A model generated the notes under the pieces. It saw only the letters and a program-made list of their open reading frames with translations. It was not told the origin of the DNA and made no database searches. Positions 42,128-50,947 of a DNA stretch of 64,000 nt are shown piece after piece. Location: the NCBI RefSeq assembly GCF_004614235.1, contig NZ_SPVH01000002.1, forward strand, positions 372,001-436,000, in the 5' to 3' direction. Source of the stretch: Brevundimonas intermedia (lineage in GTDB: Bacteria > Pseudomonadota > Alphaproteobacteria > Caulobacterales > Caulobacteraceae). The first letter of the stretch is position 1; every line of letters begins with the position of its first letter. Made by a program: the position numbers and the translations under genes.

Positions 42128-45100
42128 ATGCTGAACCGGATCATCGACGCCTCCGTGCGTTTCCGCTGGCTGGTCGTCGGACTGGCCGTGGTGCTGGCCA
42201 TCCTGGGCGGGCGCGAACTGCTGCACCTGCCCATCGACGCCGTGCCCGACATCACCAATCGCCAGGTGCAGATCACCACCGTCGCGCCGGCGCTAGGACC
42301 GGAGGAGGTCGAAAGCCAGGTCACCTTCCCGCTGGAGACCGCGCTGGCGGGCCTGCCGGGTCTGACCGAGACGCGGTCCCTGTCGCGTCATGGCTTCTCG
42401 CAGATCACGGCCGTCTTCACCGACGCGACCGACATCTATTTCGCCCGCAACCTGGTCAACGAACGGCTGCAGGGCGCGCGTGCAGACCTGCCCGAGGGTC
42501 TCTCACCCTCGATGGGACCGGTCGTGACCGGCCTGGGCGAGGTCTATATCTGGACGCTGGAGCTGACGGGTCCTGCGGCTCAGCCCGGCGCCGTCTATGT
42601 CACGCCCGAGGGCGAGCGACTGGTCACCGACCAGGAGAAGGCCACCTATCTGCGTACCGTCCAGGACTGGATCGTCGCGCCCCAGCTGAAGACCGTGCAG
42701 GGCGTCGCCGGCGTGGACGTTCTCGGCGGCTATGTGAAGGAATACGCGGTTCACCCCGACCCAAGCCGGCTGGCCGCATACGGCGTCGGCCTGGTGCAAC
42801 TGGTCGAGGCGCTGGAGCATGCCAATCGCATCGCCGGCGCCGGCTACGTCAACCGCGCGGGCGAGGCCTATATCGTCCGCGCCGACGCCCGTCTGAAAAG
42901 CCTGAACGACCTGGCCCAGACCCCCATCCTGAACCGGGGCGGTCAGGTGATCCGCGTGTCGGACGTGGCGACGGTCGAGATCGGCCGCGCCCCCCGCCTG
43001 GGGTCCGCCAGCGCCGACGGCCGCGAGACCGTGGTCGGCACGGCCCTGATGCTTCAGGGCGAGAACTCGCGCGAGGTGGCGCACCGCGTCGGCGAACGGC
43101 TGAAGGCCATCGCCCCCAGCCTGCCGCCGGGCGTGAACCTGCGGCCCGAACTGGACCGAACGGAACTGGTCGAGGCGACCATTCGCACGGTGGAACACAA
43201 TCTGCTGCTGGGCGCCCTGCTTGTCGTCGCCGTGCTGTTCTTCGCCCTGGGCAATGTGAGGGCGGCGATCATCACCGCCTTGGTCATTCCGCTCAGCTTC
43301 CTGTTCGCCGCCTCGGCCATGAACCGGTTAGGCATCAGCGCCAATCTGCTGAGCCTGGGGGCGCTGGACTTCGGTCTGATCGTCGATGGCGCCGTGGTGG
43401 TGATCGAGAACACCCTGCGTCGTCTGGGTCTGAAACGAACCGAGACAGGCCGGCCCCTGACCGTCGCCGAACGGCTGTCGGTCGCCGCTGCATCGGCGCG
43501 CGAGATGGCGCGGCCGGCTGCCTTCGGCCAGGCGATCATCCTTCTGGTCTACGCCCCCCTGCTGATGTTCGAAGGGGTGGAGGGCAAGATGTTCGGGCCG
43601 ATGGCCGCCACCGTCATGCTGGCCCTGGCCGCCGCCTTCGTCCTCAGTTTCACCTTCGTGCCCGCCATGGCCGCCCTGCTGGTCAAGGAGCCCAAGGCGG
43701 ATCATGAGGAGACCCGGCTGACCCGCGCCGCCAAGGCCCGCTATCAACCGCTGCTGGAGCGCGCCATCGCGCGGCCCAAGCTGGTGCTGACCGGCGCCGG
43801 GGTCGCCCTGCTGGCGGGCCTGATCGTCTTCCTGACCCTGGGCCGCGAGTTCGTGCCGCAACTGGATGAGGGCGACGTGCTGGTCCAGGCCCTGCGCGTG
43901 CCCTCGACCTCATTGGAACAGAGCCAGGCGATGCAGTTCCAGGTCGAGCGGACGCTGAAGGCCATGCCGCAGGTCGAGCGGGTCTTCACCCGCACCGGCA
44001 CCGCCGAAGTCGCATCGGACCCGATGCCGCCGTCGATCTCGGACACCTTCGTCATCCTGAAGGACCGCAGCGACTGGCCCGAGCCGGGCTTGGCCAAGGC
44101 CGATCTGGTGGCCGACATGGAGACGCAGCTGTCGACCCTGCTGGGCAACAACTACGAGTTCACCCAGCCCATCGAGATGCGGTTCAACGAACTGATCGCC
44201 GGGGTCCGGTCGGACGTGGCGGTCATGATCTATGGCGACGACTTCGCCGCCATGGACCGAACGGCCCAGCAGGTCGCGGTCGTCCTGAACGGCATCGAGG
44301 GCGCAGCGGACGTGCGGGTCGAGCAGGTGTCGGGCCAGCCGACGATCACCGCCAGCGTCGATCGCACCGTGGCGGCCGCGCAGGGCGTCCATGCCTCCGA
44401 CGCCGCCGACGCCCTGGCCATCGCCTTCGCCGGCCGCGCCGCCGGGCAGATCAACGAGGGCGACCGGCGGTTCGACGTGGTGGTGCGGCTGGACGACGCC
44501 CTGCGCGCCGATCCGACCGTGATGGAGCAGCTGCCGGTCATGCCCGAGAACGCCCAGACCGGCGCCCCGACCGTGCCCCTGTCCTCGGTCGCCCGCTTCG
44601 ACGTGGCCGAAGGGCCCAACCAGATCAGCCGCGCCGACGGCAAGCGTCGCATGATCGTGCAGGCCAATGTGCGCGGCCGTGACCTGGGCGGCTTCGTCGC
44701 CGAGGCCCAAGCCAAGGTCGCCTATCAGGTCCAGCCGCCGTCGTCCGGCTGGATCGACTGGGGCGGACAGTTCGAGAACCTTCAGCGGGCCTCCGCCCGC
44801 TTGGCCCTGATTGTGCCCATCGTCTTCCTGACCATCGGCCTGCTGCTCGTGCTGGCGCTGCGGTCGTGGAAGGACGCCGCCCTGGTGTTTGCAGGCGTGC
44901 CTCTGGCCCTGGTCGGCGGCGCCCTGGCGCTGGCCATGCGCGGGATGCCGCTGTCGATCAGTGCGGCGGTCGGCTTCATCGCCGTGTCCGGCGTGGCGAC
45001 GCTGAACGGACTGGTGCTGATGCAGGCCATCCGCCAGCGACTGACCGAGGGTGACCCGCCGGACGAGGCCGCGCTTCACGGCGCCGTCAGCCGCCTGCGG

Positions 45101-45292
45101 GCCGTGCTGACCACGGCCCTGGTCGCGGTGCTGGGCTTCGTGCCCATGGCGTTTGCTGCGGGCGCGGGTGCCGAGGTGCAGAAGCCGCTGGCCACCGTCG
45201 TCATCGGTGGGCTGACCACGGCCACGCTGCTGACCCTGATCGTCTTGCCCGTGCTTGCGGCCCGGTGGCGATCCGCTCCGGATCACGACTGA
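42128..45292 (+). CDS. heavy-metal efflux RND pump, CzcA type
   Basis: 1054 residues with 12 transmembrane helices and two large periplasmic domains. The helix-4 signature LDFGLIVDGAVVVIEN carries Asp414, Asp420 and Glu427, the same spacing as the proton-relay triad of CzcA, and marks the divalent-metal (HME) subfamily; Zn, Co, Cd or Ni are more likely than Cu(I) because the CusA Met triad was not noticed. Transcribed with the adaptor. No czcC-like outer-membrane gene follows, so the pump must borrow a channel encoded elsewhere. Confidence 0.93.
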   Translation: MLNRIIDASVRFRWLVVGLAVVLAILGGRELLHLPIDAVPDITNRQVQITTVAPALGPEEVESQVTFPLETALAGLPGLTETRSLSRHGFSQITAVFTDATDIYFARNLVNERLQGARADLPEGLSPSMGPVVTGLGEVYIWTLELTGPAAQPGAVYVTPEGERLVTDQEKATYLRTVQDWIVAPQLKTVQGVAGVDVLGGYVKEYAVHPDPSRLAAYGVGLVQLVEALEHANRIAGAGYVNRAGEAYIVRADARLKSLNDLAQTPILNRGGQVIRVSDVATVEIGRAPRLGSASADGRETVVGTALMLQGENSREVAHRVGERLKAIAPSLPPGVNLRPELDRTELVEATIRTVEHNLLLGALLVVAVLFFALGNVRAAIITALVIPLSFLFAASAMNRLGISANLLSLGALDFGLIVDGAVVVIENTLRRLGLKRTETGRPLTVAERLSVAAASAREMARPAAFGQAIILLVYAPLLMFEGVEGKMFGPMAATVMLALAAAFVLSFTFVPAMAALLVKEPKADHEETRLTRAAKARYQPLLERAIARPKLVLTGAGVALLAGLIVFLTLGREFVPQLDEGDVLVQALRVPSTSLEQSQAMQFQVERTLKAMPQVERVFTRTGTAEVASDPMPPSISDTFVILKDRSDWPEPGLAKADLVADMETQLSTLLGNNYEFTQPIEMRFNELIAGVRSDVAVMIYGDDFAAMDRTAQQVAVVLNGIEGAADVRVEQVSGQPTITASVDRTVAAAQGVHASDAADALAIAFAGRAAGQINEGDRRFDVVVRLDDALRADPTVMEQLPVMPENAQTGAPTVPLSSVARFDVAEGPNQISRADGKRRMIVQANVRGRDLGGFVAEAQAKVAYQVQPPSSGWIDWGGQFENLQRASARLALIVPIVFLTIGLLLVLALRSWKDAALVFAGVPLALVGGALALAMRGMPLSISAAVGFIAVSGVATLNGLVLMQAIRQRLTEGDPPDEAALHGAVSRLRAVLTTALVAVLGFVPMAFAAGAGAEVQKPLATVVIGGLTTATLLTLIVLPVLAARWRSAPDHD

Positions 45293-45297
45293 TAAAA

Positions 45298-45339
45298 CGC
45301 CTGTGCGAACCTGCCGAACTCGGAGCCGTCGCACAGGCG
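45298..45339. terminator. hairpin behind the czcA-type gene
   Basis: Perfect 11-bp inverted repeat CGCCTGTGCGA / TCGCACAGGCG separated by 20 bases, starting six bases after the pump stop codon. The loop is long and there is no U-tract, so termination is only likely, not certain. Nothing coding was found between here and 45652 (about 310 bases); that gap holds this hairpin, the att site and other repeats. Confidence 0.5.
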
Positions 45340-45433
45340 GGACAGCAGGTCTGCGCCAGAAGCGGCTGTCGGGACGACTGTCCGGAGCAGGTCCCAGCGG
45401 AACGATACGCGGTCGGCATTTCAGCATGCGGCT

Positions 45434-45455
45434 TTTCTGGCCAGTTTCTGGCCAG
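45434..45455. repeat. tandem 11-bp repeat beside the att site
   Basis: TTTCTGGCCAG occurs twice in perfect tandem (45434-45444 and 45445-45455). Each unit contains the palindrome CTGGCCAG. On the other side of the att site TCTGGAAAC occurs twice (45624-45632 and 45635-45643). Such paired repeats resemble arm-type integrase sites, but the left pair should lie in host DNA, which argues against that reading. Confidence 0.5.
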
Positions 45456-45493
45456 CGTGCCAACACTGCGTAAGGCTAAGTTGTTGAGAAGAA

Positions 45494-45538
45494 TGGTGGA
45501 CGCGACAGGGATTGGACCTGTGACCCCCTCGATGTCAA
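45494..45538 (-). other. attachment-site remnant: 3' half of tRNA-Val(GAC)
   Basis: Read on the minus strand: TT, anticodon GAC, AT, stem CGAGG, variable loop GGGTC, T-stem ACAGG, T-loop TCCAATC, CCTGT, acceptor CGCGTCC, A, CCA. Every element from the anticodon loop to the CCA is in place, but the 5' half (which should begin GGACGCG) is missing. The T-loop has C where T55 is expected. This is the typical scar of phage integration into a tRNA gene and marks the left end of the accessory region. Confidence 0.8.
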
Positions 45539-45551
45539 CAACGGGGCATCC

Positions 45552-45582
45552 CGCCAAAGCCCAGCATTTCCGGGCTTTGGCG
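45552..45582. other. hairpin next to the att site
   Basis: CGCCAAAGCCC / GGGCTTTGGCG, a perfect 11-bp stem with a 9-base loop, 14 bases inside the island. It could terminate the minus-strand transcript of the integrase and its partner gene, or form part of the attachment region. Confidence 0.5.
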
Positions 45583-45651
45583 TTCAGTGGTTTCCGTTTT
45601 CGTTCACGGTAAAAACGACCCATTCTGGAAACAATCTGGAAACCAGATCCT

Positions 45652-45939
45652 TCAGTCGCTCTTGCCCCCTTCGATCACTCTGAAGTTTACGACGGGCACG
45701 ATCACTTCGTCAGTGTCGCCTGCACGCACCGCCCGGCTCATTGCGGCATAGAAGCCGTCGACCACTGGATTTTCGCTTGTCGCCTTCAACTGGTCCATCA
45801 GGTCAGCCATCTCAGCGCGGCTGTTGCGCTCGTCCGCGATCCGCTCTTCGACGATCAGTCGCATCGTGTGGCTTTGAACCAGCATAATGCCCTGAAGCAT
45901 CTTATCGACGACGTCTTTGCTATAGACCTCGTTGCTCAT
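45652..45939 (-). CDS. small phage-type hypothetical protein
   Basis: 95 residues, mostly helical, starting MSNEVYSKDVVDKMLQ; no signal peptide. Its start overlaps the integrase stop (ATGA at 45936-45941 region, with a second ATG at 45942), so it is coupled to the integrase. Position suggests a role in integration or excision control, but it does not look like a helix-turn-helix excisionase. Not recognised. Confidence 0.6.
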   Translation of the reverse strand: MSNEVYSKDVVDKMLQGIMLVQSHTMRLIVEERIADERNSRAEMADLMDQLKATSENPVVDGFYAAMSRAVRAGDTDEVIVPVVNFRVIEGGKSD

Positions 45940-46703
45940 CATCTGCCTCCCAGCGCCCGTCTGGCGCCGCTCTGGTGGTTGGGCCGGTGGTGGCCGTAGC
46001 AGTTCTCAAGGGTCTTCGTGGTCATGCCGGTGTAGGCTGCCGCGTCCCAGAGCGAGGCGCCACCCTCCAACAGCAGGGTCGCGCAGGTGTGACGAAGCCA
46101 GTGCGGCGTGATCTCGGCGTCGAGGCCGGCGTCTCGAACGCAGGCCTCGAACCCTCGGCGGATCTTTCCGGCAAGCGGGCGGCCGCCATGGTGCAGCACG
46201 GTGGTGATCGGCAAAGACTGGCCGGTGTTCGGATCGGTGCGGCGAACCAGGGCGTCAGCCTCACTCCAGCGGGTCATGTGCGCGATCAGACGGCCGGGGA
46301 TGCGGACAAGCGGCCGGCGCTTCGTCCGGTGGTCCTTCTCGCCCTTGCCGCGTCGGTAGATCGTCCCGTCGTCCAGGGCGACATAGGCCTGCGTCGCGCT
46401 CTCGTGCCACAGCAGCTTCGGGATCACGCCCGGCCGAGTGCCGGTGTAGACCCCGATCAGGATGAAGCGTCGCAGGTGCGCCCGGTTGAGCTGGGCCGAC
46501 AGCGATAGCCGGGTCCACTTCCCATCCTTCAGCCGGTAGCCCATCGCCGCCTTCAACAATCGCGCGATCTGGTCGCGGCTGAGGGCGTCACGCGGGCTGT
46601 CAGGCTTTTCCGGCAGCCAGACCTTCGGCCGCATCAGCAGGGGGTATTCCGCACACCAGTAGCCGATGGCCGCCGACAGGTCTTCGAGGTCTCGGCGGGC
46701 GGC
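45939..46703 (-). pseudogene. tyrosine recombinase (phage integrase), N-terminally truncated
   Basis: The catalytic half is intact: Arg in GVYTGTRPGVIPKLLW, HWLRHTCATLL (His-x-x-Arg) and the nucleophile Tyr in LENCYGHH. The usual length is about 350-400 residues; here the recognisable homology starts only at ARRDLEDLSAAIGYW, about 250 residues from the C-terminus. Upstream, the DNA changes into the middle of a plus-strand tail gene. The first usual start, ATG at 46634, would give 231 residues without the core-binding domain, so it is probably inactive. C-terminal style fits integrases of alphaproteobacterial prophages. Confidence 0.8.
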
Positions 46704-47269
46704 CTGTTTCGGCCGCTGTCTTCCTGCATATCGGCTCAGACCCCATTGCGCGTGCCTGGTCCGGTGTAGGGGGGTTCGCCCTTCCCCCGGACGCTGTCGA
46801 TCCTGAGGGTGGTCGCTATCTGGGCTGCGGCTGGATGCAGAACCTTCCCGCCGTGGAGGTGCTGCTGAACGGCGCAGCCGAAAGTACGACCTTCACCCTG
46901 ACGGGCGTCGATGACCGCACGGTCGCCTTGGTCGATCAGGCGGGCGGTGTGCGCGGTGTTCGCGCCAACCTGGGGGTGATGTTCTATGGCCCGCGCTGGA
47001 AGCGTACGCCGGTGCAATGGTTCCGTCGCTGGCGCGTGGACATGGTCGGAAGTCATGAGATCGGCCTGTCCCCTGACGGCCTGGACACGGAGGCGCTATC
47101 CATGTCGGTGTCCCTGACGCTCGGATCCAGCCGGACCAGCCGCCGTGTCGGCCAGCCCGCCCTTTGGACCCATGCCGAACAGAACCGGCTTCATCCCAAC
47201 GACAACAGCATGTCCCTGGTCGGGCGTCTGGGTGCGGACGCCACACGACCGTGGCCGCCGATCGCGTGA
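46704..47269 (+). pseudogene. phage tail protein, 5'-truncated
   Basis: The reading frame is coding-like from about 46704 (AAVFLHIGSDPIARAWSG, then ALPPDAVDPEGGRYLGCGW), well before the first usual start codon, ATG at 46835. Continues through LLNGAAESTTFTLTGVDDRT and MFYGPRWKRTPVQWFRRW to a stop at 47269. It resembles small tail-tip proteins that precede the NlpC/P60-like and host-specificity genes of siphophages in this group. The missing 5' end coincides with the truncation of the integrase, so both were cut by one deletion. Confidence 0.65.
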
Positions 47270-47706
47270 CTCTTTCCAAGGGCCCCGCCCTCGCCGCCTG
47301 GCTGGATCGGGCGGTCGATACCCCGCGCGCCTGGGGCCGACATGACTGCACGCTGTGGCCTGCCGACTGGGTCGTCGCCTGTGGCCATGATGATCCGGCG
47401 GTCGACTGGCGCGGGCGGTATCGCACCGCCCTAGGCGCGGCGCGGCTGGCGGGGCGGGCGGGTGGATTGCAGGCCCTTTGGCAGGGCGGCGCCGAGGCGG
47501 CGGGTCTGTCGACGGTGGCGCGGCCACGGGTTGGCGACGTCGGACTTTTGCCGATGGCGACGCGCTGGGTCGGGCCTCGGCTGTCGGGTCTGGTCGGGGC
47601 GATCTGCATCGGGGGCGGCGAATGGGCCGTCGTCACACAGGACGGATTGTGGCTGGGGCGCGCGTCGCCAGTCCAGGCGTGGAGGACGGCATGGAGGACC
47701 CGATAA
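47266..47706 (+). CDS. phage tail assembly protein (DUF6950-like)
   Basis: 146 residues from a GTG that overlaps the previous stop (GTGA at 47266-47269). Begins TLSKGPALAAWLDRAVDTPRAWGRHDC with TLWPADWV, which resembles the DUF6950 proteins that sit where other tail operons have an NlpC/P60 peptidase. The His-Asp-Cys (GRHDC) near residue 27 could be a cysteine-peptidase-like nucleophile region. The last 16 bases overlap the next gene. Probably a leftover of the tail-tip assembly set. Confidence 0.65.
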   Translation: MTLSKGPALAAWLDRAVDTPRAWGRHDCTLWPADWVVACGHDDPAVDWRGRYRTALGAARLAGRAGGLQALWQGGAEAAGLSTVARPRVGDVGLLPMATRWVGPRLSGLVGAICIGGGEWAVVTQDGLWLGRASPVQAWRTAWRTR

Positions 47707-48333
47707 GCTGGATCGCCGCCAAGGCGGCGGAATGGGTCGCCATGACGGCTTTCCAGGCCGCGACCGCAACCGGCGTCTCGATTACGACGGCGGCGACGAT
47801 CGCCAATGTCGCCTACGCCGCCACATACGCCCTAGTCTATGTCGGCGCGGCCGTCGGCCTGTCGTCCTTGATGTCGCCCAAGGTTCCGAATGCGGAACAG
47901 GGCAAGGTTCCGGTCAATCAGACGACGCCAAAGCGGCGCATCGGCACGGGCCGCGCCCGTCTGTCCGGGCCGCGCGCCCTGTGGGAATCCCTGCCGGGCT
48001 GGAACGTCGAGATCATCAATGTGCTGGATCAGCCCGTCGATGCGTTCGAACAGTTCTGGCTCAATGATGACGCGGTGACGGTCGATACCGAGGGGTGGGT
48101 GCAGCGGTTGAACGGCGCCTATGGCGATCACGAGATCCGCATCCTGGCCAAGACGGGTCAACCCGGCGACGACGGCGCTTTCGACGAACTGATCGCCCTG
48201 TTTGCGTCGGCGGGCCTGTCGGATCTCTATGACGAAAGCCATGTCGGCGAGGGGGTCGCGCGGATGGCCCTGTTGTGCAAGGCGATCGACGATCGTTACG
48301 TCATGGACGTCTATCGACCGTCGCGGTCGCGCC
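47691..48333 (+). pseudogene. phage tail-tip / host-specificity protein, C-terminally truncated
   Basis: From ATG 47691: a hydrophobic N-terminus (NVAYAATYALVYVGAAVGLSS), then PKRRIGTGRARLSGPRALWES, FEQFWLNDDAVTVDTEGWVQ and GVARMALLCKAIDDRYVMDVY. This order is typical of the N-terminal fifth of long tail-tip proteins of Caulobacterales and Rhizobiales phages (usually 600-900 residues). Near 48320-48335 the sense moves to another frame that encodes the SGNH protein; the original frame continues only as nonsense to a stop at 48545. A deletion has therefore joined it to the next gene. Confidence 0.65.
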
Positions 48334-49494
48334 GTGTCGATCCAGCCCGCCGCCAGCGACGCCGTCCAGAGCGTGCAGGATACCTCACCCTATGTCGGGC
48401 CGGCCCTCTACGGCGTCGAGGGCGAGCCGACGTCTCTGGTGCTGGACAATGTGCTGCGCAACCGCAACGACGGATCGCGCGTGCAGGGGCTGCTGTTGCC
48501 GGCGTCCGGCGCTCCGATCAGCTTTCGCAATCAGGTCCGGTTTGATCCCGCCGGCCTCGGCGGATCGGCGCGTCTGCTGGTCCGTGCCGGCGACGGCGGA
48601 TTGATCGCCGAGAGCGGGGACATTGCGGTGCGGGTGGCCAGCAATCCGGGGGCCGGATCGCCGGCCATCCTGACGCTGGGGGACAGCATCGCCTATCGGA
48701 GCGGCCTCTACTGGCAGCACCAGGCGCTGACCGAGTGGGGCTATACTCCGTCATGGATCGGTACACTGGTCAGCCGGGGCGCGACAGACGACACCGCCAC
48801 GGGCGGCAAGAACGGCGAGGTGAAGCCGGGCCATCAGCTGGGCGACTTCACCTATCAGACCGCGGCGACGGTCTCGCCTTTGCCCTCCGGCGATGAAGCG
48901 GCCTATGTCGCCATGACGGTAGAGAACAAGCGATTGAAGAACACCCTGCTTCGCGCGCCGACCGCCGGCGATGCGGCCGAAGACATCGTCAACGGTCAGG
49001 TGATGGACTTCAGCTTCTACATCACGCGGCACGGCCTGACGCCCGCCACACTGTTGCAACTGTCGCTCTGGACGAACGACATCAACGCGCTCACGCTGGA
49101 GACGATCTATGACCGCATCCACGACGGCTATGCGCTGCTCTTCCGTCGCTGGCGCGCCTATCACGCTACGCACCCCATCATCGTCGCCTTGCCCGGCACG
49201 GCGCGCATCCCGGCGCGCGAGGCGCTGTGGCCCAACTATATAGAGGCGATCCGCGCGGTCTGGACGGCCGTCAACGAGGCCGATGATCCGAACATCCATC
49301 TGGTCTCGGGATGGGCGCAGGTAGCGGCGGACGGCGGATATGACCTGACGCCCTCGGCCGCGACGCCCGACCCGATCACGAGCGGCGTGCTGCGCACGAT
49401 CGCGGACGGCGTGCATCCGACCGGCGCCGCGCGTGTCGAAACCTGGCGGACCTTCGCCGCCGCCGTCGCTTACGCGACCACTCACATCGTTTGA
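48334..49494 (+). CDS. SGNH/GDSL-type hydrolase domain tail protein
   Basis: 386 residues if started at GTG 48334 (SIQPAASDAVQSVQDTSPYVG). An N-terminal beta-rich part is followed by an SGNH hydrolase: block I LTLGDSIAYRSG (Ser in GDS) and the C-terminal DGVHPTG with the Asp and His. SGNH domains in tail fibres remove acyl groups from surface polysaccharide. There is no ribosome-binding site before the GTG and the frame abuts a broken tail-tip gene, so the true N-terminus may be lost or the two may be fused by frameshift. Confidence 0.65.
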   Translation: MSIQPAASDAVQSVQDTSPYVGPALYGVEGEPTSLVLDNVLRNRNDGSRVQGLLLPASGAPISFRNQVRFDPAGLGGSARLLVRAGDGGLIAESGDIAVRVASNPGAGSPAILTLGDSIAYRSGLYWQHQALTEWGYTPSWIGTLVSRGATDDTATGGKNGEVKPGHQLGDFTYQTAATVSPLPSGDEAAYVAMTVENKRLKNTLLRAPTAGDAAEDIVNGQVMDFSFYITRHGLTPATLLQLSLWTNDINALTLETIYDRIHDGYALLFRRWRAYHATHPIIVALPGTARIPAREALWPNYIEAIRAVWTAVNEADDPNIHLVSGWAQVAADGGYDLTPSAATPDPITSGVLRTIADGVHPTGAARVETWRTFAAAVAYATTHIV

Positions 49495-49508
49495 AACAGG
49501 AGGCTGAC

Positions 49509-50225
49509 ATGGCCGATGGCATCGACTTTAAAATCAACGGTCTTCTGAAGGACGCGCGCGAAGTCGCCGCGCCGGTCTCCGAGGGTCTGCTGGCCTGGCA
49601 TTACACGCGCGGCTCCGTCGCGGAGGCCGTCATCAACTTCGCCCCGGACGGCCTGCCGGCGCAGATCGTCGGCGCGCCGGACTTTTCGTCAGCGGGGTTC
49701 ATGAGGATCGATACGGGCGTGGATTTCATGCGGCTGGCGGCGCCGGAAACGGCGGCGTTCACGTGGATCGTCGTGTTCGTGAACGACGACGCCCTGACTT
49801 CATCCACTTCGACGCAGCCCGTTCTGGCCAGCACCTCCAATGGTTCGTCCGGGGCGGTGATGTGGCTGTCTAACCCGGCCGCCGGCGGACTGCCGGCGGC
49901 GCGTGCGCGGGCCATCGTCTATTCCACGTCAGGCGACGCGCTGCCGACCCCTATTGCCAACGTCACCCCCTTGCGCGCCGTCGCGCTGCGGGTTTCCGGC
50001 GCGACCGCCTCGATCCGTGAGATTGCGGAGGGCTCCGAGTTTGAAGCCAGCCTGAGCGGGTCGCGCACACCCTCGGCCCGCCTGGTCGAGATCGGCGGCT
50101 ATTACAGCGCGGCATTCGGCGGAACGTGCAAGATCGCCGCCGCCATCGTCTATGACCACGCTCTGTCGGATGAAGAGCTGACCGAGACCCTGGCCTTCGT
50201 GATGAACGACTTGGCCGATGCCTGA
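49509..50225 (+). CDS. LamG-like (jelly-roll) phage structural protein
   Basis: 238 residues, almost all beta-strand and turn in composition. Ends with AAIVYDHALSDEELTETLAFV, the usual last strand and helix of concanavalin/LamG-like domains that bind carbohydrate. AGGAGG lies six bases before the ATG, the best ribosome-binding site in the tail region. Directly follows the SGNH protein, so the two likely form a fibre/receptor-binding pair. Confidence 0.65.
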   Translation: MADGIDFKINGLLKDAREVAAPVSEGLLAWHYTRGSVAEAVINFAPDGLPAQIVGAPDFSSAGFMRIDTGVDFMRLAAPETAAFTWIVVFVNDDALTSSTSTQPVLASTSNGSSGAVMWLSNPAAGGLPAARARAIVYSTSGDALPTPIANVTPLRAVALRVSGATASIREIAEGSEFEASLSGSRTPSARLVEIGGYYSAAFGGTCKIAAAIVYDHALSDEELTETLAFVMNDLADA

Positions 50226-50336
50226 CGCCCGCGCCGACGCGACCGTTTGGCGGAACCGTGGTTCGTCTCGGCTTGGCCGGGCAAGTCCGGTCAGTGCGTT
50301 TGTGGGCGGTTCTTCGGAGCCGTCCTTTCGCCTGCA

Positions 50337-50891
50337 TTAGCCCACCACGAGCGCCCAAAGATCGCTAATGTACCGATGGCCAACGGCACAAAGCTTCTCA
50401 GGGGTCATGTTATTTGGCGGCGAGATGGACTGTCGCTGGTGACTGACTGATTTGAGGATCAACTCGCCGCTGTCCGCGTCAATCAAGACACCGCTATGCG
50501 CGCCCAGACCAATCACCTCGCCGTCTTTTATGCTGATGTGTTCGATGTATCCACTTAGCGCCCCTGGCGGCAAGCCTATAGCAACGGCTTTCCCGGCATC
50601 TGCACTGCCGTCGGGATTGTGTCGCTCAGCATTGCCGCAGGCCCATACGTAAGCAAGCCCAGCATCATTCGTTCTTCTGGCGACTAGCTCATTCAACGGC
50701 GCAGCGACCGCTGGTGATCGCCTCACCAGTCCTTCGGTCAGATCGGCCGCGATGCGCCACCGAATAGCCCAGTCCTCCCACGCTGAAAGTAGGCTGGAGC
50801 CTTTTAAGCCAGAGAGAAAATGAGTAGCGGCCAAGGCCTCGCGTTCTACTGCACGATGTGCGCGTCTCGTAGCATTTCCGGTCTCGCTCAT
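50337..50891 (-). CDS. orphan hypothetical protein, AT-richer
   Basis: 184 residues, soluble, with a helical N-terminal part (SETGNATRRAHRAVEREALAA), and a beta-rich C-terminal part (EVIGLGAHSGVLIDADSGELIL). Uses codons rare in the surroundings (ATA, TTA, AAT), and the base composition is clearly less GC-rich than the flanks. Transcribed against the phage genes, 56 bases downstream of another orphan (50948). Not recognised. Typical position and composition for a moron or cargo gene. Confidence 0.6.
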   Translation of the reverse strand: MSETGNATRRAHRAVEREALAATHFLSGLKGSSLLSAWEDWAIRWRIAADLTEGLVRRSPAVAAPLNELVARRTNDAGLAYVWACGNAERHNPDGSADAGKAVAIGLPPGALSGYIEHISIKDGEVIGLGAHSGVLIDADSGELILKSVSHQRQSISPPNNMTPEKLCAVGHRYISDLWALVVG

Positions 50892-50947
50892 GGTCGCCCT
50901 AATCGTCGCTTTTAAATAGATCTCGTCAAAATTCTGACCTATTCTCT

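Noticed and set aside
43910..45466. 518-residue frame antisense to czcA
   Set aside because: His/Gln/Gly-rich antisense shadow of a firm RND pump gene.
45494..45570. Complete tRNA or tmRNA gene
   Set aside because: Only the part from the anticodon loop to CCA is present; the bases upstream do not form a D-arm or the GGACGCG acceptor strand.
46736..47056. 106-residue minus-strand frame opposite the tail gene
   Set aside because: No homology pattern; the plus strand makes sense as a tail protein across the same bases.
47692..50225. Gene transfer agent tail cluster
   Set aside because: The gene order vaguely recalls GTA tail genes, but the integrase, tRNA scar, endolysin and spanins argue for an ordinary prophage.
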